Assembly: GCA_041648755.1 (NCBI GenBank)
Contig: JBAZOJ010000086.1
Coordinates: 1 to 12,732, forward strand
From: JBAZOJ01 sp041648755
GTDB taxonomy: Bacteria; Planctomycetota; B143-G9
Length of the DNA: 12,732 nt
Direction: 5' to 3'
Positions within the stretch are counted from its first letter, which is position 1, and the number at the start of each line of letters is the position of its first letter. The notes under the pieces are model-generated. The model did no database searches and was not told where the DNA came from. It saw nothing but the letters and a program-made list of their open reading frames with translations. Made by a program: the position numbers and the translations under genes. Shown piece by piece: positions 1-7,117 of the stretch.

Positions 1-83
1 CTTACTGCGGACGAACGGCGCGCGACTCTTCACGAGAGCCGAAAGTATGATATATTCGAAACCGGAAAGCATCCGGAGTAACA

Positions 84-1838
84 ATGAAGCGCATCGCCTT
101 CCTCGTCAGTTGCTGCCTCGTTCTCGCCGTGATCGCGTTGGGATGCGGTGGAGGAGGTGGGGTCGCCGTAGATACCCCCACTTCATCCGCGAGCCCCACA
201 GCGACGGATTCACTTGCCCCATCGCCGACAGCGACGACCACCCCGTCCGGCTCGATTGTTCCTTCGCCAACGCCGACGCCAACACCAACGCCGTCCCCGA
301 CTCCATCTCTGACGCCAACGCCCACACCAACGCCCACGCCGACTCCGACGCCAACTCCTACGCCGCCGCAAGGCGTCGCCGGGTGGCCTGCTTACCTTGC
401 CATGGGCGCAGTGACCGACTCGAATTACCTGAACAGCGCAACCTTTGCAGATCGCCCCGTTGATGCCATATTCAAATATGATGGCGACTACGGCAATGGC
501 GACCCGGGCAAAATCACCTACCCGATCTTTGCCATCAATACCGTGAAACAGGCCGCCAATCTCACCTCTGCGTCTGGCAGGAACGTGATGCCGGTAATGG
601 TGGTATACACTGCCGAAATGAGCGGCGGCGTTTCCACCGCCGACTTTGACGACAGCGCCAATCGCCTGACGATGCATTTCATCAACCTGATGATCACTTC
701 TTCGGTGCTGCAATCGTATAAGACAGAAGATAACCCATTTCCCGGTTCGCTGATCCTGAATCCTGACTTGCTGGGCATGGTCGCGCAGCAGAATCTCTGG
801 AACATCGGCGGCACCGGCCAGTTGAACACCTTGACCATCGAGGTGGAATCAGCGTTGCAGAAGTCATACTGGTTCCTGACCACAAAGCACGGCTGGTCAC
901 TTACGTTGCTTTCGGGAACAGTGATATCGGTGCCCGGGAAGACGCCGACCGAGTTCATTCAATACGTAAGCAGCGGCGCTCTGGCTGCCCAGGGAGTCTA
1001 TTCGGCGTGGGATATAAAATCGCAATGGGAGACTGCCGCTTCAGCACTGCTGAGTTCTGCCCCAACCGGCTTGAACGAGGCCTTGCCCTCTATGGGCAAT
1101 GACTTCCCCGGCTGGATCCAGGCGAACAACTGGATCATCAAGCACTTTGGCCCTGATATCACGTTTGGCTGGCAGTCGAACGTCTGGAGCAATGGCACGT
1201 CAAACTGGGTGCATCAGGACTTGACATCGCAGGAGATAGACAGCGCACAGGCGGAGCCCATTGCCGACTTGTGGAGTTTGCTTTACGTCTACAATGGCAC
1301 ATACAAGCCGGACTTTGTGGTGTTCGACAAGTACGAGATGGATTCGATCGCGGCAGCGAGCATTGGCTACTTCTGGAACCAGAGAGACATCGGCAACTAC
1401 CTGGAGTTTGTCAGGTTGCTCAGCGGGAGATTGGGGAATGTCCCCGCCATGCTGTGGCAGGTGCCGGGCGGGCATCTGCAGGTCTCTTCCGGCGACATGG
1501 ATAGCAGAGACAGTCATTGCTCAACCGAGTGCGATTTCTTTCTGGGCGGTTCATTGGCCCAGCCCAATCTGTCCAATCTGAAATCGTACATACTGAATAC
1601 CTTGCTCCCGGCGGGTATTTACGGCACCACCTCCGTCCAGACGTATCTGACCCAAAACGGCCAGGATTGGTCGAGCAGCCATCTGGCTTTAGCGAAAAAC
1701 TCGCGTGTCTTTGCGATTCTCTGGGGCGGCGGGCAGACCACCAGCGTTGGAACATTCCCCTCCGATGACGGTGGTTATCTGGCGAGCAGGATCGCGGCTT
1801 ACTATCTGAATCCATTGTACTTGAATACCGAGCCCTGA
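84..1838 (+). CDS. Secreted/lipoprotein with Thr-Pro linker and large unrecognised C-terminal domain
   Basis: The 584-residue product starts with MKRIAFLVSCC and a hydrophobic stretch ending in ALGC (Cys21), followed by five glycines. This fits a lipoprotein signal peptide, although the -3 residue is Ala rather than the usual Leu. Residues 31-95 are low-complexity Ser/Thr/Pro, with almost pure TP repeats from 61 to 95, which looks like a cell-surface spacer. Residues 97-584 form a globular region rich in Trp and Tyr, with segments such as VVFDKYEMDS, MLWQVPGGHLQ and FAILWGGGQT. This composition would suit an extracellular carbohydrate-active or TIM-barrel-like enzyme, but I do not recognise the family and make no catalytic claim. 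GGAG lies 5 nt before the ATG. A strong terminator follows, so this looks like a single-gene unit not connected to the defence genes downstream. Confidence 0.85.
   Translation: MKRIAFLVSCCLVLAVIALGCGGGGGVAVDTPTSSASPTATDSLAPSPTATTTPSGSIVPSPTPTPTPTPSPTPSLTPTPTPTPTPTPTPTPTPPQGVAGWPAYLAMGAVTDSNYLNSATFADRPVDAIFKYDGDYGNGDPGKITYPIFAINTVKQAANLTSASGRNVMPVMVVYTAEMSGGVSTADFDDSANRLTMHFINLMITSSVLQSYKTEDNPFPGSLILNPDLLGMVAQQNLWNIGGTGQLNTLTIEVESALQKSYWFLTTKHGWSLTLLSGTVISVPGKTPTEFIQYVSSGALAAQGVYSAWDIKSQWETAASALLSSAPTGLNEALPSMGNDFPGWIQANNWIIKHFGPDITFGWQSNVWSNGTSNWVHQDLTSQEIDSAQAEPIADLWSLLYVYNGTYKPDFVVFDKYEMDSIAAASIGYFWNQRDIGNYLEFVRLLSGRLGNVPAMLWQVPGGHLQVSSGDMDSRDSHCSTECDFFLGGSLAQPNLSNLKSYILNTLLPAGIYGTTSVQTYLTQNGQDWSSSHLALAKNSRVFAILWGGGQTTSVGTFPSDDGGYLASRIAAYYLNPLYLNTEP
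264..368 (+). repeat. Degenerate hexanucleotide repeat encoding the (Thr-Pro)n linker
   Basis: The units are ACNCCN-type hexamers in tandem, encoding TP dipeptides at residues 61-95 of the lipoprotein. The third positions vary, so this is a degenerate rather than perfect microsatellite. Gain or loss of units keeps the reading frame and would only change linker length. Confidence 0.8.
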
Positions 1839-1842
1839 TAGT

Positions 1843-1861
1843 CCCGTCCGCGCCCGACGGG
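1843..1861 (+). terminator. Short hairpin just after the lipoprotein gene
   Basis: CCCGTC (1843-1848) pairs with GACGGG (1856-1861) across a 7-nt loop, 4 nt after the stop codon. No T tract follows, so on its own it is at most a weak terminator or an mRNA 3'-end stabiliser. Confidence 0.35.
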
Positions 1862-1954
1862 ATTCGGCTGGCGGCGTCAGGCTGTGGACTTAGCTGATCC
1901 AACAGCCAGCGAACGGAAATAGCTCATCCGGCGGCCACTTTTGAAACCACGAAG

Positions 1955-1984
1955 AGGGCAGAGGCAGACGCGTCTGCCCTTTTT
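1955..1984 (+). terminator. Rho-independent terminator of the lipoprotein gene
   Basis: AGGGCAGA (1955-1962) pairs with TCTGCCCT (1973-1980), and the run continues as TTTT to 1984. The interior also contains the perfect 16-bp palindrome GGCAGACGCGTCTGCC (1963-1978), so two alternative stems are possible. A GC-rich stem followed immediately by a T run is the classical intrinsic terminator layout. It separates the first gene from the downstream island. Confidence 0.75.
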
Positions 1985-2086
1985 CAGTGTTTTGGCCCGT
2001 TGGCAGCTACCTACGGATCGGGGACTGAGGGCCAGTTCACTCCCATTCATCGTCCCTCGGCCCGTCGAAGGCGCGGCGGAGTAGGG

Positions 2087-2114
2087 TCATCAATCATCAA
2101 TCATCATTCATCAA
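2087..2114. repeat. Four tandem 7-bp units (TCATCAA/T)
   Basis: TCATCAA, TCATCAA, TCATCAT and TCATCAA follow each other directly, just upstream of the promoter of the helical-repeat/FGE gene. The rest of the 1985-2131 gap shows no gene or other clear element. The repeat could be an operator or simply slippage-prone DNA. Confidence 0.6.
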
Positions 2115-2131
2115 TTCCGCCCCCCTCCCTC

Positions 2132-2158
2132 TTGACAATAAATGGGCTTCACTACAAT
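2132..2158 (+). promoter_or_regulatory. Sigma70-type promoter of the helical-repeat/FGE gene
   Basis: A perfect -35 box, TTGACA (2132-2137), is followed after 15 nt by TACAAT (2153-2158) and then GGT. The spacer is short, but the same TTGACA-N15-TACAATGGT arrangement recurs upstream of the KAP-FGE gene at 9424. The start codon is 58 nt beyond the -10 box in both cases. Confidence 0.6.
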
Positions 2159-2216
2159 GGTAGGCGTAGAAGTCTCTTGCGGGTTATCACGCCAATCCCA
2201 TTCAGAAGGGAATGCC

Positions 2217-3773
2217 ATGACGAACTCCGAATCCACGAACGAGGCCCCGCGCAAGCCCGAGCCCAATGCCCGGCCGGTCCACGTTATCCCGCCCGCCGCA
2301 TCCGGAACCGACAATGAGCACTGGGCGATGGCGTTGCGGGAGGGGAAGGAAAACCCGGACATATGGCGGCAGCATATGGAGAAGTTCCCGGAGTGCCCCC
2401 ACAAGAGGTTTGCCCTTCTTGACTACACCTTTGCCCACGACAGGGCATTCTCCAAGGTTAAGGACATCTGCGACATCTGCGCGATCGAGGCATTCCTGGC
2501 CCGCTTTCCCAAGACCGAGCGCGGCGCATGCCTGATGAAGCGCATCGAGCAACTCGACCGCGAGCTTTGGGAGAAGGCCGAATCCGCGGAATCCTACGAA
2601 GCAGTACGGAACTACCTGGCCCTCCCTCATCGGTCGAAGGGCTTTGCGGGTAGCGCTCAGGCGAGGCTGAACCGCGAGAAGGAGGAACGCGAAGCGTGGA
2701 AATCCGCGTCGGCCGCCGGTACGCCCGGTGCCATGCTGCAGTACGTCGAGGAGTGGAGCGAGCATGGCGGAGTGAACATCCGCGAAGCCAAGGAGGTCCT
2801 GGCGCCGTTTGACGACGAATGGTGGGATCGCGTAAGAGGCGAAAGCGCCGATGACGGAATTCAGGGCTATCTGGATGCCTTTGGCGCGCACGCAAGGCAT
2901 AAGGAAGAGGCCCTGAGCAGACTTAACACGCGCCAGTCGCCCGCACAGACGAGACCCGCGCCGTCAAAGAAAGCGGAGAAGCCTGTCTTTGAGGACATCA
3001 ATCCCGATTCGGTGGAGACAGGCAGCTCAAACGTTACGCGGGAAATGCAGGTGCCGGTGATATCCAATATGGCCAAAATTGACCTCGTCCCGATTCACTC
3101 CGGCAACTTTATGATGGGGTCGGACAGGGCCGAAGGCAAGGAAAAGCCCGTGCACAAGGTCATCCTTACCAGGGATTTCCTTATCGGCAAGCACCTTGTA
3201 ACGCAGGCGCAGTACGAACTTGTGATGGGGCTGAACCCCAGCAGTTTCGCTGGCGCTGACCTTCCGTTGGAGAACGAGAGCTGGGATGACGCCGTCGCGT
3301 TCTGCAAGAGACTGACAGAGATCGAACACAAGGCGAAACGGTTGCCCAAGGATCAGGAGTACCGGCTTCCCACGGAGGCTGAGTGGGAGTATTGCTGCCG
3401 CGCAGGGTCGAAGACGGAGTACTTCTTCGGCAGCGACGAGAAGATACTCGGCGAATATGCATGGTTCAAGGGCAACTCCGGTGGAAAGACACACCCCGTG
3501 GGCACCAGGAAGCCCAACAGTTGGGGCCTTTTCGATATGTACGGAAATGTGTGGGAGTGGTGCCTGGACTGGTATGTGGGCGTGTATCCGTCCGGTGAGC
3601 AAACTGACCCGACCGGCCCGGATGAGGGCGATTCGCGCGTGCTGCGCGGTGGCTCGTGGGACTACGAGTCCCGCAACTGCCGGTCCGCGTTCCGCGGACG
3701 CGGCTACCCCGAAGGCAAGGACCGCCGCGTAGGATTCAGAGTGGTCTGCGCGCCGGTTACGGAGAGAAAGTGA
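2217..3773 (+). CDS. Helical-repeat protein fused to a C-terminal FGE-sulfatase (C-type-lectin-fold) domain
   Basis: The 518-residue product is translated from ATG 2217, preceded by AGAAGGGA at a good distance. An in-frame ATG at 2142 is rejected because it would overlap the promoter. Residues 20-250 contain about five helical-hairpin units of roughly 40 residues with a W/Y...YL..FP..h...A pattern (for example VRNYLALPHRS and IQGYLDAFGAHARHKEEAL). These resemble TPR-like or effector-associated helical repeats. A Pro/Ser/Lys-rich linker leads to an FGE-sulfatase domain from about residue 285, with RLPTEAEWEYCCRAG, WGLFDMYGNVWEW, RVLRGGSW, CRSAF and GFRVV. The fold in this context is usually a binding module rather than a formylglycine-generating enzyme, and the FGE catalytic CxxxxC pair is absent. 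The C-terminal segment aligns residue for residue with the variable tail of the KAP-FGE protein downstream. Confidence 0.85.
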   Translation: MTNSESTNEAPRKPEPNARPVHVIPPAASGTDNEHWAMALREGKENPDIWRQHMEKFPECPHKRFALLDYTFAHDRAFSKVKDICDICAIEAFLARFPKTERGACLMKRIEQLDRELWEKAESAESYEAVRNYLALPHRSKGFAGSAQARLNREKEEREAWKSASAAGTPGAMLQYVEEWSEHGGVNIREAKEVLAPFDDEWWDRVRGESADDGIQGYLDAFGAHARHKEEALSRLNTRQSPAQTRPAPSKKAEKPVFEDINPDSVETGSSNVTREMQVPVISNMAKIDLVPIHSGNFMMGSDRAEGKEKPVHKVILTRDFLIGKHLVTQAQYELVMGLNPSSFAGADLPLENESWDDAVAFCKRLTEIEHKAKRLPKDQEYRLPTEAEWEYCCRAGSKTEYFFGSDEKILGEYAWFKGNSGGKTHPVGTRKPNSWGLFDMYGNVWEWCLDWYVGVYPSGEQTDPTGPDEGDSRVLRGGSWDYESRNCRSAFRGRGYPEGKDRRVGFRVVCAPVTERK

Positions 3774-3803
3774 ATTCCGAATAAGAGAGGAAAGGGCCAT
3801 TAA

Positions 3804-3828
3804 CCGCCAAGGCGCCAAGTTCGCCAAG
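3804..3828. repeat. Period 8-9 repeat of CGCCAAG
   Basis: CGCCAAG occurs at 3805, 3813 and 3822, as part of a block beginning AACCGCCAAGGCGCCAAG. It is one of several different 9-nt-periodic sequences in the intergenic DNA of this window. Confidence 0.6.
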
Positions 3829-3860
3829 AAGATGACTCGGATTGCGCGGCCGAGGAAGCG

Positions 3861-3960
3861 GAGAAGATGAGCGGAAGAAGGTTTTACCACAGAGGACGCA
3901 GAGGTACGTGCCCAGCATCCCCTTGAAGGGTGACAGAGGGTAGGAAATACCTTGATTTGA
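3861..3960. repeat. Dispersed intergenic repeat, copy 1
   Basis: Positions 3861-3908 match 5484-5531 at 46 of 48 bases, including a CACAGAGGAC-type 9-nt-periodic core. After a 26-nt stretch present only in this copy, similarity resumes with AGAGGGTAGGAAATACC (3935-3951) and continues to about 3960. Confidence 0.8.
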
Positions 3961-4010
3961 GAGGCTCAAGAGCCGACAGGCCGTGAGCAAAGTCGAACGG
4001 AGGGCATTTT

Positions 4011-4040
4011 TACCACGAACGACACGAAACACACGAACGA
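4011..4040. repeat. Period-9 repeat of CACGAA
   Basis: CACGAA recurs at 4014, 4023 and 4032, exactly 9 nt apart, within TACCACGAACGACACGAAAC and the bases that follow. It differs in sequence from the CGCCAAG and CACAGAGGA blocks but shares their period. Confidence 0.65.
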
Positions 4041-4268
4041 GACCATTGCCAGAGCCGAACAGCCCGAAGGGGTTTTTCCACAAAGGGCAACAAACGTTTC
4101 GTCGGCGAAGCCCAGTGAGACAAAGTGGACCTTGAAGAAGGAGAAGACGTTCTCACCTACAGGGCCATCCACCGCTGCGAACAGCGGCAGCAGACGCGGA
4201 GGCGAACCGGGCAGGCCGACGGAGACGAGGAGAAACCGGGGACTTCGCTGTGAGAAAGAGAAATCGAC

Positions 4269-5063
4269 ATGATCTGCGATCAGGAATCGAATGCCCCTCA
4301 CTGGGGTCTTGAAGCCCTTGGGCCTAACTCATCTGGCAGGCAGCGCTATCGCAGCCCGGTAAGCGGCATCGTACTCGTTGAGATTCCCCCGGGTGCCTTC
4401 CTGATGGGCTCGGAAGAAGGTGATGCCGACGAAAAACCTGTTCACAAGGTTGAGTTGACGAAGCCATTTCTAATGGGTGAGACCCCGGTCACACAAGAGC
4501 AGTATCGCGCCGTGACGAATGCCACCCCGAGCTACTTCAGGGGCGAAGCTCTTCCGGTGGAGCGAGTTGGATGGTATGGTGCTCTGCGCTTCGGTGTGAA
4601 GCTGACCGAGCTTGAGCGCAAGTCGGGTCTCCTCTCTGAGAGATGCGAGTTCCGTCTGCCAACCGAAGCGGAGTGGGAATACTGTTGCCGGGCAGGGGCT
4701 AAGACGGAGTACAACTTCGGCGAAGATGAGGCCCTGCTGGGAATTCACGCTTGGTTCTCGAGCAATTCAGGGAACAAAACGCATTTGGTGGGAACCAGGA
4801 ATCCCAACGCCTGGGGCTTGTATGACATGCATGGCAACGTGTGGGAGTGGTGTCAGGACGCGTATGACGAAGCATTCTACGCAAAGTGCCTCGACGCCGT
4901 TGATCCGGTGAACAACGCGGATTGTGCTCTGAGAGTGACGCGCGGGGGCTCATGGTGCCACAATTCCCGACACTGTCGGTCGGCGTGCCGACGTTGGTGT
5001 TCCCCCGACGACCCGTATAACCGCGTCGGCTTCCGGGTAGTCCTCTCCCCGGTGATTCCGTAG
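4269..5063 (+). CDS. Stand-alone FGE-sulfatase domain protein
   Basis: The 264-residue product is almost entirely one FGE-sulfatase domain. It begins near residue 33 (VLVEIPPGAFLMGS), then EKPVHKV, RLPTEAEWEYCCRAG, WGLYDMHGNVWEWC, RGGSWCH, CRSACR and GFRVV. No signal peptide or N-terminal partner domain is present. An in-frame TGA lies only 5 codons before the ATG, so the protein cannot extend further upstream as it stands. The tail between GGSW and GFR has exactly the length seen in the two other FGE proteins here and differs at the same residues. It could be a free binding protein, or a remnant of a longer fusion whose N-terminal part was lost in the repeat-rich gap upstream. The ribosome binding site is weak (GAAAGAG). 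Confidence 0.85.
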   Translation: MICDQESNAPHWGLEALGPNSSGRQRYRSPVSGIVLVEIPPGAFLMGSEEGDADEKPVHKVELTKPFLMGETPVTQEQYRAVTNATPSYFRGEALPVERVGWYGALRFGVKLTELERKSGLLSERCEFRLPTEAEWEYCCRAGAKTEYNFGEDEALLGIHAWFSSNSGNKTHLVGTRNPNAWGLYDMHGNVWEWCQDAYDEAFYAKCLDAVDPVNNADCALRVTRGGSWCHNSRHCRSACRRWCSPDDPYNRVGFRVVLSPVIP

Positions 5064-5075
5064 GATCCGCTGACA

Positions 5076-5420
5076 GTGCGCTTTGCCCCGATCTTCTTCC
5101 TGTTCATCGGCCTGTCGTTGCTGTTTGCCTTCGTTGCGAACAGGTTGGGGCTCGTGCCATGGGCCGCGTGGTTAATGGGGATAAACGTAGCGACGTTGAT
5201 AGCCTACGGATATGACAAGAGCCAGGCTGCCGAAGGGGGAGGGCGCATCCCGGAGGCTGCGCTGCACCTGCTTGCCGTCGTGGGCGGCACGCCGGGGGCG
5301 TTCTTCGGGCAGGAGATCTTCAACCACAAGACCAAGGCCGTGGGCTTCCGTGCGGTGTTCTTTGTCATCGCGGCTGTGCAGGTGGCAGCGGTGGTGGTCT
5401 GGTGGAAGTACTTCCGTTGA
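5076..5420 (+). CDS. DUF1294 small integral membrane protein
   Basis: The 114-residue product starts at GTG 5076, 12 nt after the preceding gene, with AGGA about 10 nt upstream. Three or four hydrophobic segments (about residues 4-20, 26-44, 62-80 and 90-110) flank the signature GYDKSQAAEGGGRIPEAALH, then GGTPGAFFGQ and NHKTKAVGFR, which is the DUF1294 pattern. The family is widespread and of unknown function, sometimes fused to cold-shock domains. The close spacing suggests co-transcription with the FGE gene, although a functional link is not established. Confidence 0.85.
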   Translation: MRFAPIFFLFIGLSLLFAFVANRLGLVPWAAWLMGINVATLIAYGYDKSQAAEGGGRIPEAALHLLAVVGGTPGAFFGQEIFNHKTKAVGFRAVFFVIAAVQVAAVVVWWKYFR

Positions 5421-5438
5421 CCCGAAGAGTTTATCCAC

Positions 5439-5464
5439 AAAGGGCCACGAAGGGAAAGCCCTTT
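5439..5464 (+). terminator. Possible terminator hairpin after the DUF1294 gene
   Basis: AAAGGGC (5439-5445) pairs with GCCCTTT (5458-5464) across a 12-nt loop, 18 nt after the stop codon. Only three T residues follow the stem, so termination strength is doubtful. The left arm is itself part of a TTTATCCACAAAGGG repeat related to the one at 4073-4086. Confidence 0.35.
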
Positions 5465-5483
5465 GCGAGGCCCAGAAGAGCCT

Positions 5484-5558
5484 GAGAAGACGAGCGGAAG
5501 AAGGTTTTACCACAGAGGACACAGAGGTACGCAGAGGATAGGAAATACCTGGATTTGC
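5484..5558. repeat. Dispersed intergenic repeat, copy 2
   Basis: 46 of the first 48 bases match 3861-3908. The copy lacks about 25 nt found in copy 1, then continues with AGAGGATAGGAAATACC (5533-5549). The ACCACAGAGGACACAGAGG core has a 9-nt period. Confidence 0.8.
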
Positions 5559-5612
5559 GAAGCCCTGAAAGCACGAGCCATCGCTTCGACGGCGCGCGGT
5601 CGGAATGCGCGT

Positions 5613-5661
5613 CAACGCTTCGTCGGCGAGGCCCGAAGAACGAGCCAACGCTTCGTCGGCG
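5613..5661. repeat. Direct repeat CAACGCTTCGTCGGCG, 33 nt apart
   Basis: Two identical 16-bp copies lie at 5613-5628 and 5646-5661, with a degenerate copy at 5579-5594 and a further relative (AACGTTTCGTCGGCG) at 4093-4107. The spacing mimics a tiny array, but the in-between sequences are also related and there is no real spacer structure. Confidence 0.65.
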
Positions 5662-5700
5662 GCAATGACTCCGGGTCCGCGCAAAAAGTCCGCATTTTGA

Positions 5701-5728
5701 GTGACAAAATGGAACTTCATGCTACAAT
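5701..5728 (+). promoter_or_regulatory. Promoter of the RloA/RloB operon
   Basis: GTGACA (5701-5706) and TACAAT (5723-5728) are separated by 16 nt. The -10 sequence is the same TACAAT used upstream of both FGE fusion genes, and the start codon lies 54 nt beyond it. Confidence 0.5.
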
Positions 5729-5782
5729 CCGGCGTCCAAAGGCGAGATAAGTTCGCAAAATGCGAAGTTCGAAGGAGGCAGC

Positions 5783-7117
5783 ATGCTTATCAGCTTCACA
5801 TTCGATAATGTCCTCTCTTTCCGCGACAAAACCACACTCGACCTGACCCCCACGCGCGGCAAGAAGTACCCCAAGCACGTTCTGACCCATCCCGGCGACA
5901 AGCGGGTCAAGGCCCTTCGTTTCGCCGCAATCTTCGGGGCGAATGCTTCGGGGAAGTCGAACCTGGTCAAGGCGCTCGAACACCTCCGCAAAGTCGTTTT
6001 CTCTGGCGAAAGGTCCAATTCCAAGGAACTCACGGGTGTTCGATTTGCGCTTGACGATGGCTCTGCAAAGAAGCCGCAGAGCTTTGATGTCAGCTTCTCC
6101 GTGGGTGAATCGCTCTACACATACAGAATATCGGTCACCGACGTGAGAATCACTCGTGAGGAGTTGTTCTTAGAAAGGGGAACGAAGTCGCTTCCCGTCT
6201 TCCGCCGAGTCAACGAGGAGCCAATCGAGGTTTTTCCGGAGTTCGGAGAGCAGGAGAAGCGAACCGGGGTTGAGATGCTTCTCAAGGGCATCCGTCCATC
6301 AGAGACCGTTCTCTCTTTCTGTCAGCAACGGGGGTCACCCGCAGTGGATCAGGCGTGCGCGTGGTTGTCTGAGCAGTTCTGCCCAATCAGCGATGCACCG
6401 TCTCTCGAATCGCTCATTAGAACCTCGCCGGAGTTCCTTTCATTTCTGTCCTATGGAATTTCGAAGACGGATGCTGGAATACAGAGCGTGCAGTTGAAGA
6501 AGGAAGCAAAGCGAATTCTTCCCCCGGACCCCTCGAAGGTGCAAGAGATCTCTGATTTCTTTTCGGGAGCCCAACCTCTGCCTATGAGCTTGATGAAGAC
6601 AGCTTTTCGAGAACTCGGAGCCATTGAGGGAATCAGAATTAATGCGAAGACGGGTGAGATTGAGATAAGCGCCTTCGCATTCGCACATAGAGGCGCGGGA
6701 GGCAAGTCGTATGATTTCACGAAGCAGCAGGAATCTGACGGCACTGTCCATGTTCTTGATCTTCTCAGGTTCTGCTTTCTGGCTCGCAGCAACGACTTCA
6801 CATTTATCGTAGACGAACTCGATGCAAGCCTTCACAGCCTGCTTGCGGTCTGGTACCTCAAGCTGTTCAGCCAAGAATGTAACAAGACTGGAACGAGGTC
6901 TCAGATCATCTTCACATCGCACGACACCGCAATACTGAATCCGCAGCCAATCCGCGACGATGAGATCTGGTTCACCGAGAAGGGAGATGACGGCGCAAGC
7001 AAGCTCTTCCCGCTCACGGACTTTGACCTGCCGGACAACCTGAACCGCCGCAAGTCGTACCTTGAAGGCAGGTTCGGCGCAGTGCCGTATCTTATCTGCC
7101 CTGAGGATGAGGAGTAG
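5783..7117 (+). CDS. RloA-like (COG1106) AAA/ABC-type ATPase, AbiL-like defence system
   Basis: The 444-residue ATPase is preceded by a strong AAGGAGG at ideal spacing. The N-terminus MLISFTFDNVLSFRDKTTLDL is typical of SMC/RecF-like RloA proteins. Walker A is GANASGKS at residues 52-59. Walker B is FIVDELDASLHS with Asp344-Glu345, and the H-loop is SHD at 379-381. This gives the complete nucleotide-binding head of the AAA_15/AAA_21 class. The next gene, 4 nt downstream, is RloB, which reproduces the RloA-RloB pairing also found in lactococcal AbiL. Such OLD/Gabija/PARIS-like pairs couple an ATPase sensor to a nuclease-like TOPRIM effector in anti-phage defence. The exact trigger and activity of this pair cannot be read from the sequence. 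Confidence 0.88.
   Translation: MLISFTFDNVLSFRDKTTLDLTPTRGKKYPKHVLTHPGDKRVKALRFAAIFGANASGKSNLVKALEHLRKVVFSGERSNSKELTGVRFALDDGSAKKPQSFDVSFSVGESLYTYRISVTDVRITREELFLERGTKSLPVFRRVNEEPIEVFPEFGEQEKRTGVEMLLKGIRPSETVLSFCQQRGSPAVDQACAWLSEQFCPISDAPSLESLIRTSPEFLSFLSYGISKTDAGIQSVQLKKEAKRILPPDPSKVQEISDFFSGAQPLPMSLMKTAFRELGAIEGIRINAKTGEIEISAFAFAHRGAGGKSYDFTKQQESDGTVHVLDLLRFCFLARSNDFTFIVDELDASLHSLLAVWYLKLFSQECNKTGTRSQIIFTSHDTAILNPQPIRDDEIWFTEKGDDGASKLFPLTDFDLPDNLNRRKSYLEGRFGAVPYLICPEDEE

Larger units (their letters stand above)
3774..4268. other. Repeat-rich gap between two FGE-domain genes
   Basis: I see no credible gene here. The gap holds several short blocks with about 9-nt periodicity (listed separately), one copy of a 48-bp repeat shared with the 5421-5782 gap, and a copy of AACGTTTCGTCGGCG (4093-4107). 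The minus-strand open frames consist of tripeptide-like repeats generated by these blocks. The 4126-4253 stretch is open in the frame of the next gene but ends in TGA 5 codons before its ATG. Confidence 0.65.
5421..5700. other. Second repeat-rich intergenic gap
   Basis: No credible gene is seen. The gap contains a CCACAAAGGGCCACGAAGGG period-9 block (5435-5454), the second copy of the 48-bp dispersed repeat (5484-5531), and three loosely related units containing CGCTTCG(T/A)CGGCG, starting at 5579, 5613 and 5646. It resembles the 3774-4268 gap and probably arose from the same repeat families. Confidence 0.6.

Noticed and set aside
2142..2216. Upstream ATG at 2142 as the start of the helical-repeat/FGE gene
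   Set aside because: It lies between the -35 and -10 boxes of the promoter and has no ribosome binding site; ATG 2217 has AGAAGGGA at proper spacing.
2000..2317. Open frame 2000-2317 (+ strand)
   Set aside because: It spans tandem repeats, a promoter and the start of the real gene; its composition is repeat-derived.
3640..3773. Tail of the 2217-3773 gene as a second active target of this DGR
   Set aside because: Fixed (non-adenine) bases differ from the KAP-FGE tail at many codons, which adenine-only mutagenesis cannot explain, and no avd/RT or homing-like flank is adjacent.
3757..4301. Two minus-strand open frames (3757-4083 and 3966-4301)
   Set aside because: Their translations are tripeptide-like runs (FVSFVV, LGELGALAV) produced by 9-nt-periodic repeats; no ribosome binding site or domain is seen.
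4951..4990. GGSWCH..C in the 4269-5063 protein as the catalytic cysteine pair of a true formylglycine-generating enzyme
   Set aside because: FGE needs C-x4-C after GGS(Y/F)x; here the spacing is C-x5-C one residue earlier, and the first Cys lies at a position that varies in the paralogs.
5579..5661. CRISPR-like array of CGCTTCGTCGGCG units about 33 nt apart
   Set aside because: Only three copies, one degenerate, the repeats are too short, the intervening sequences are themselves related, and there are no cas genes.
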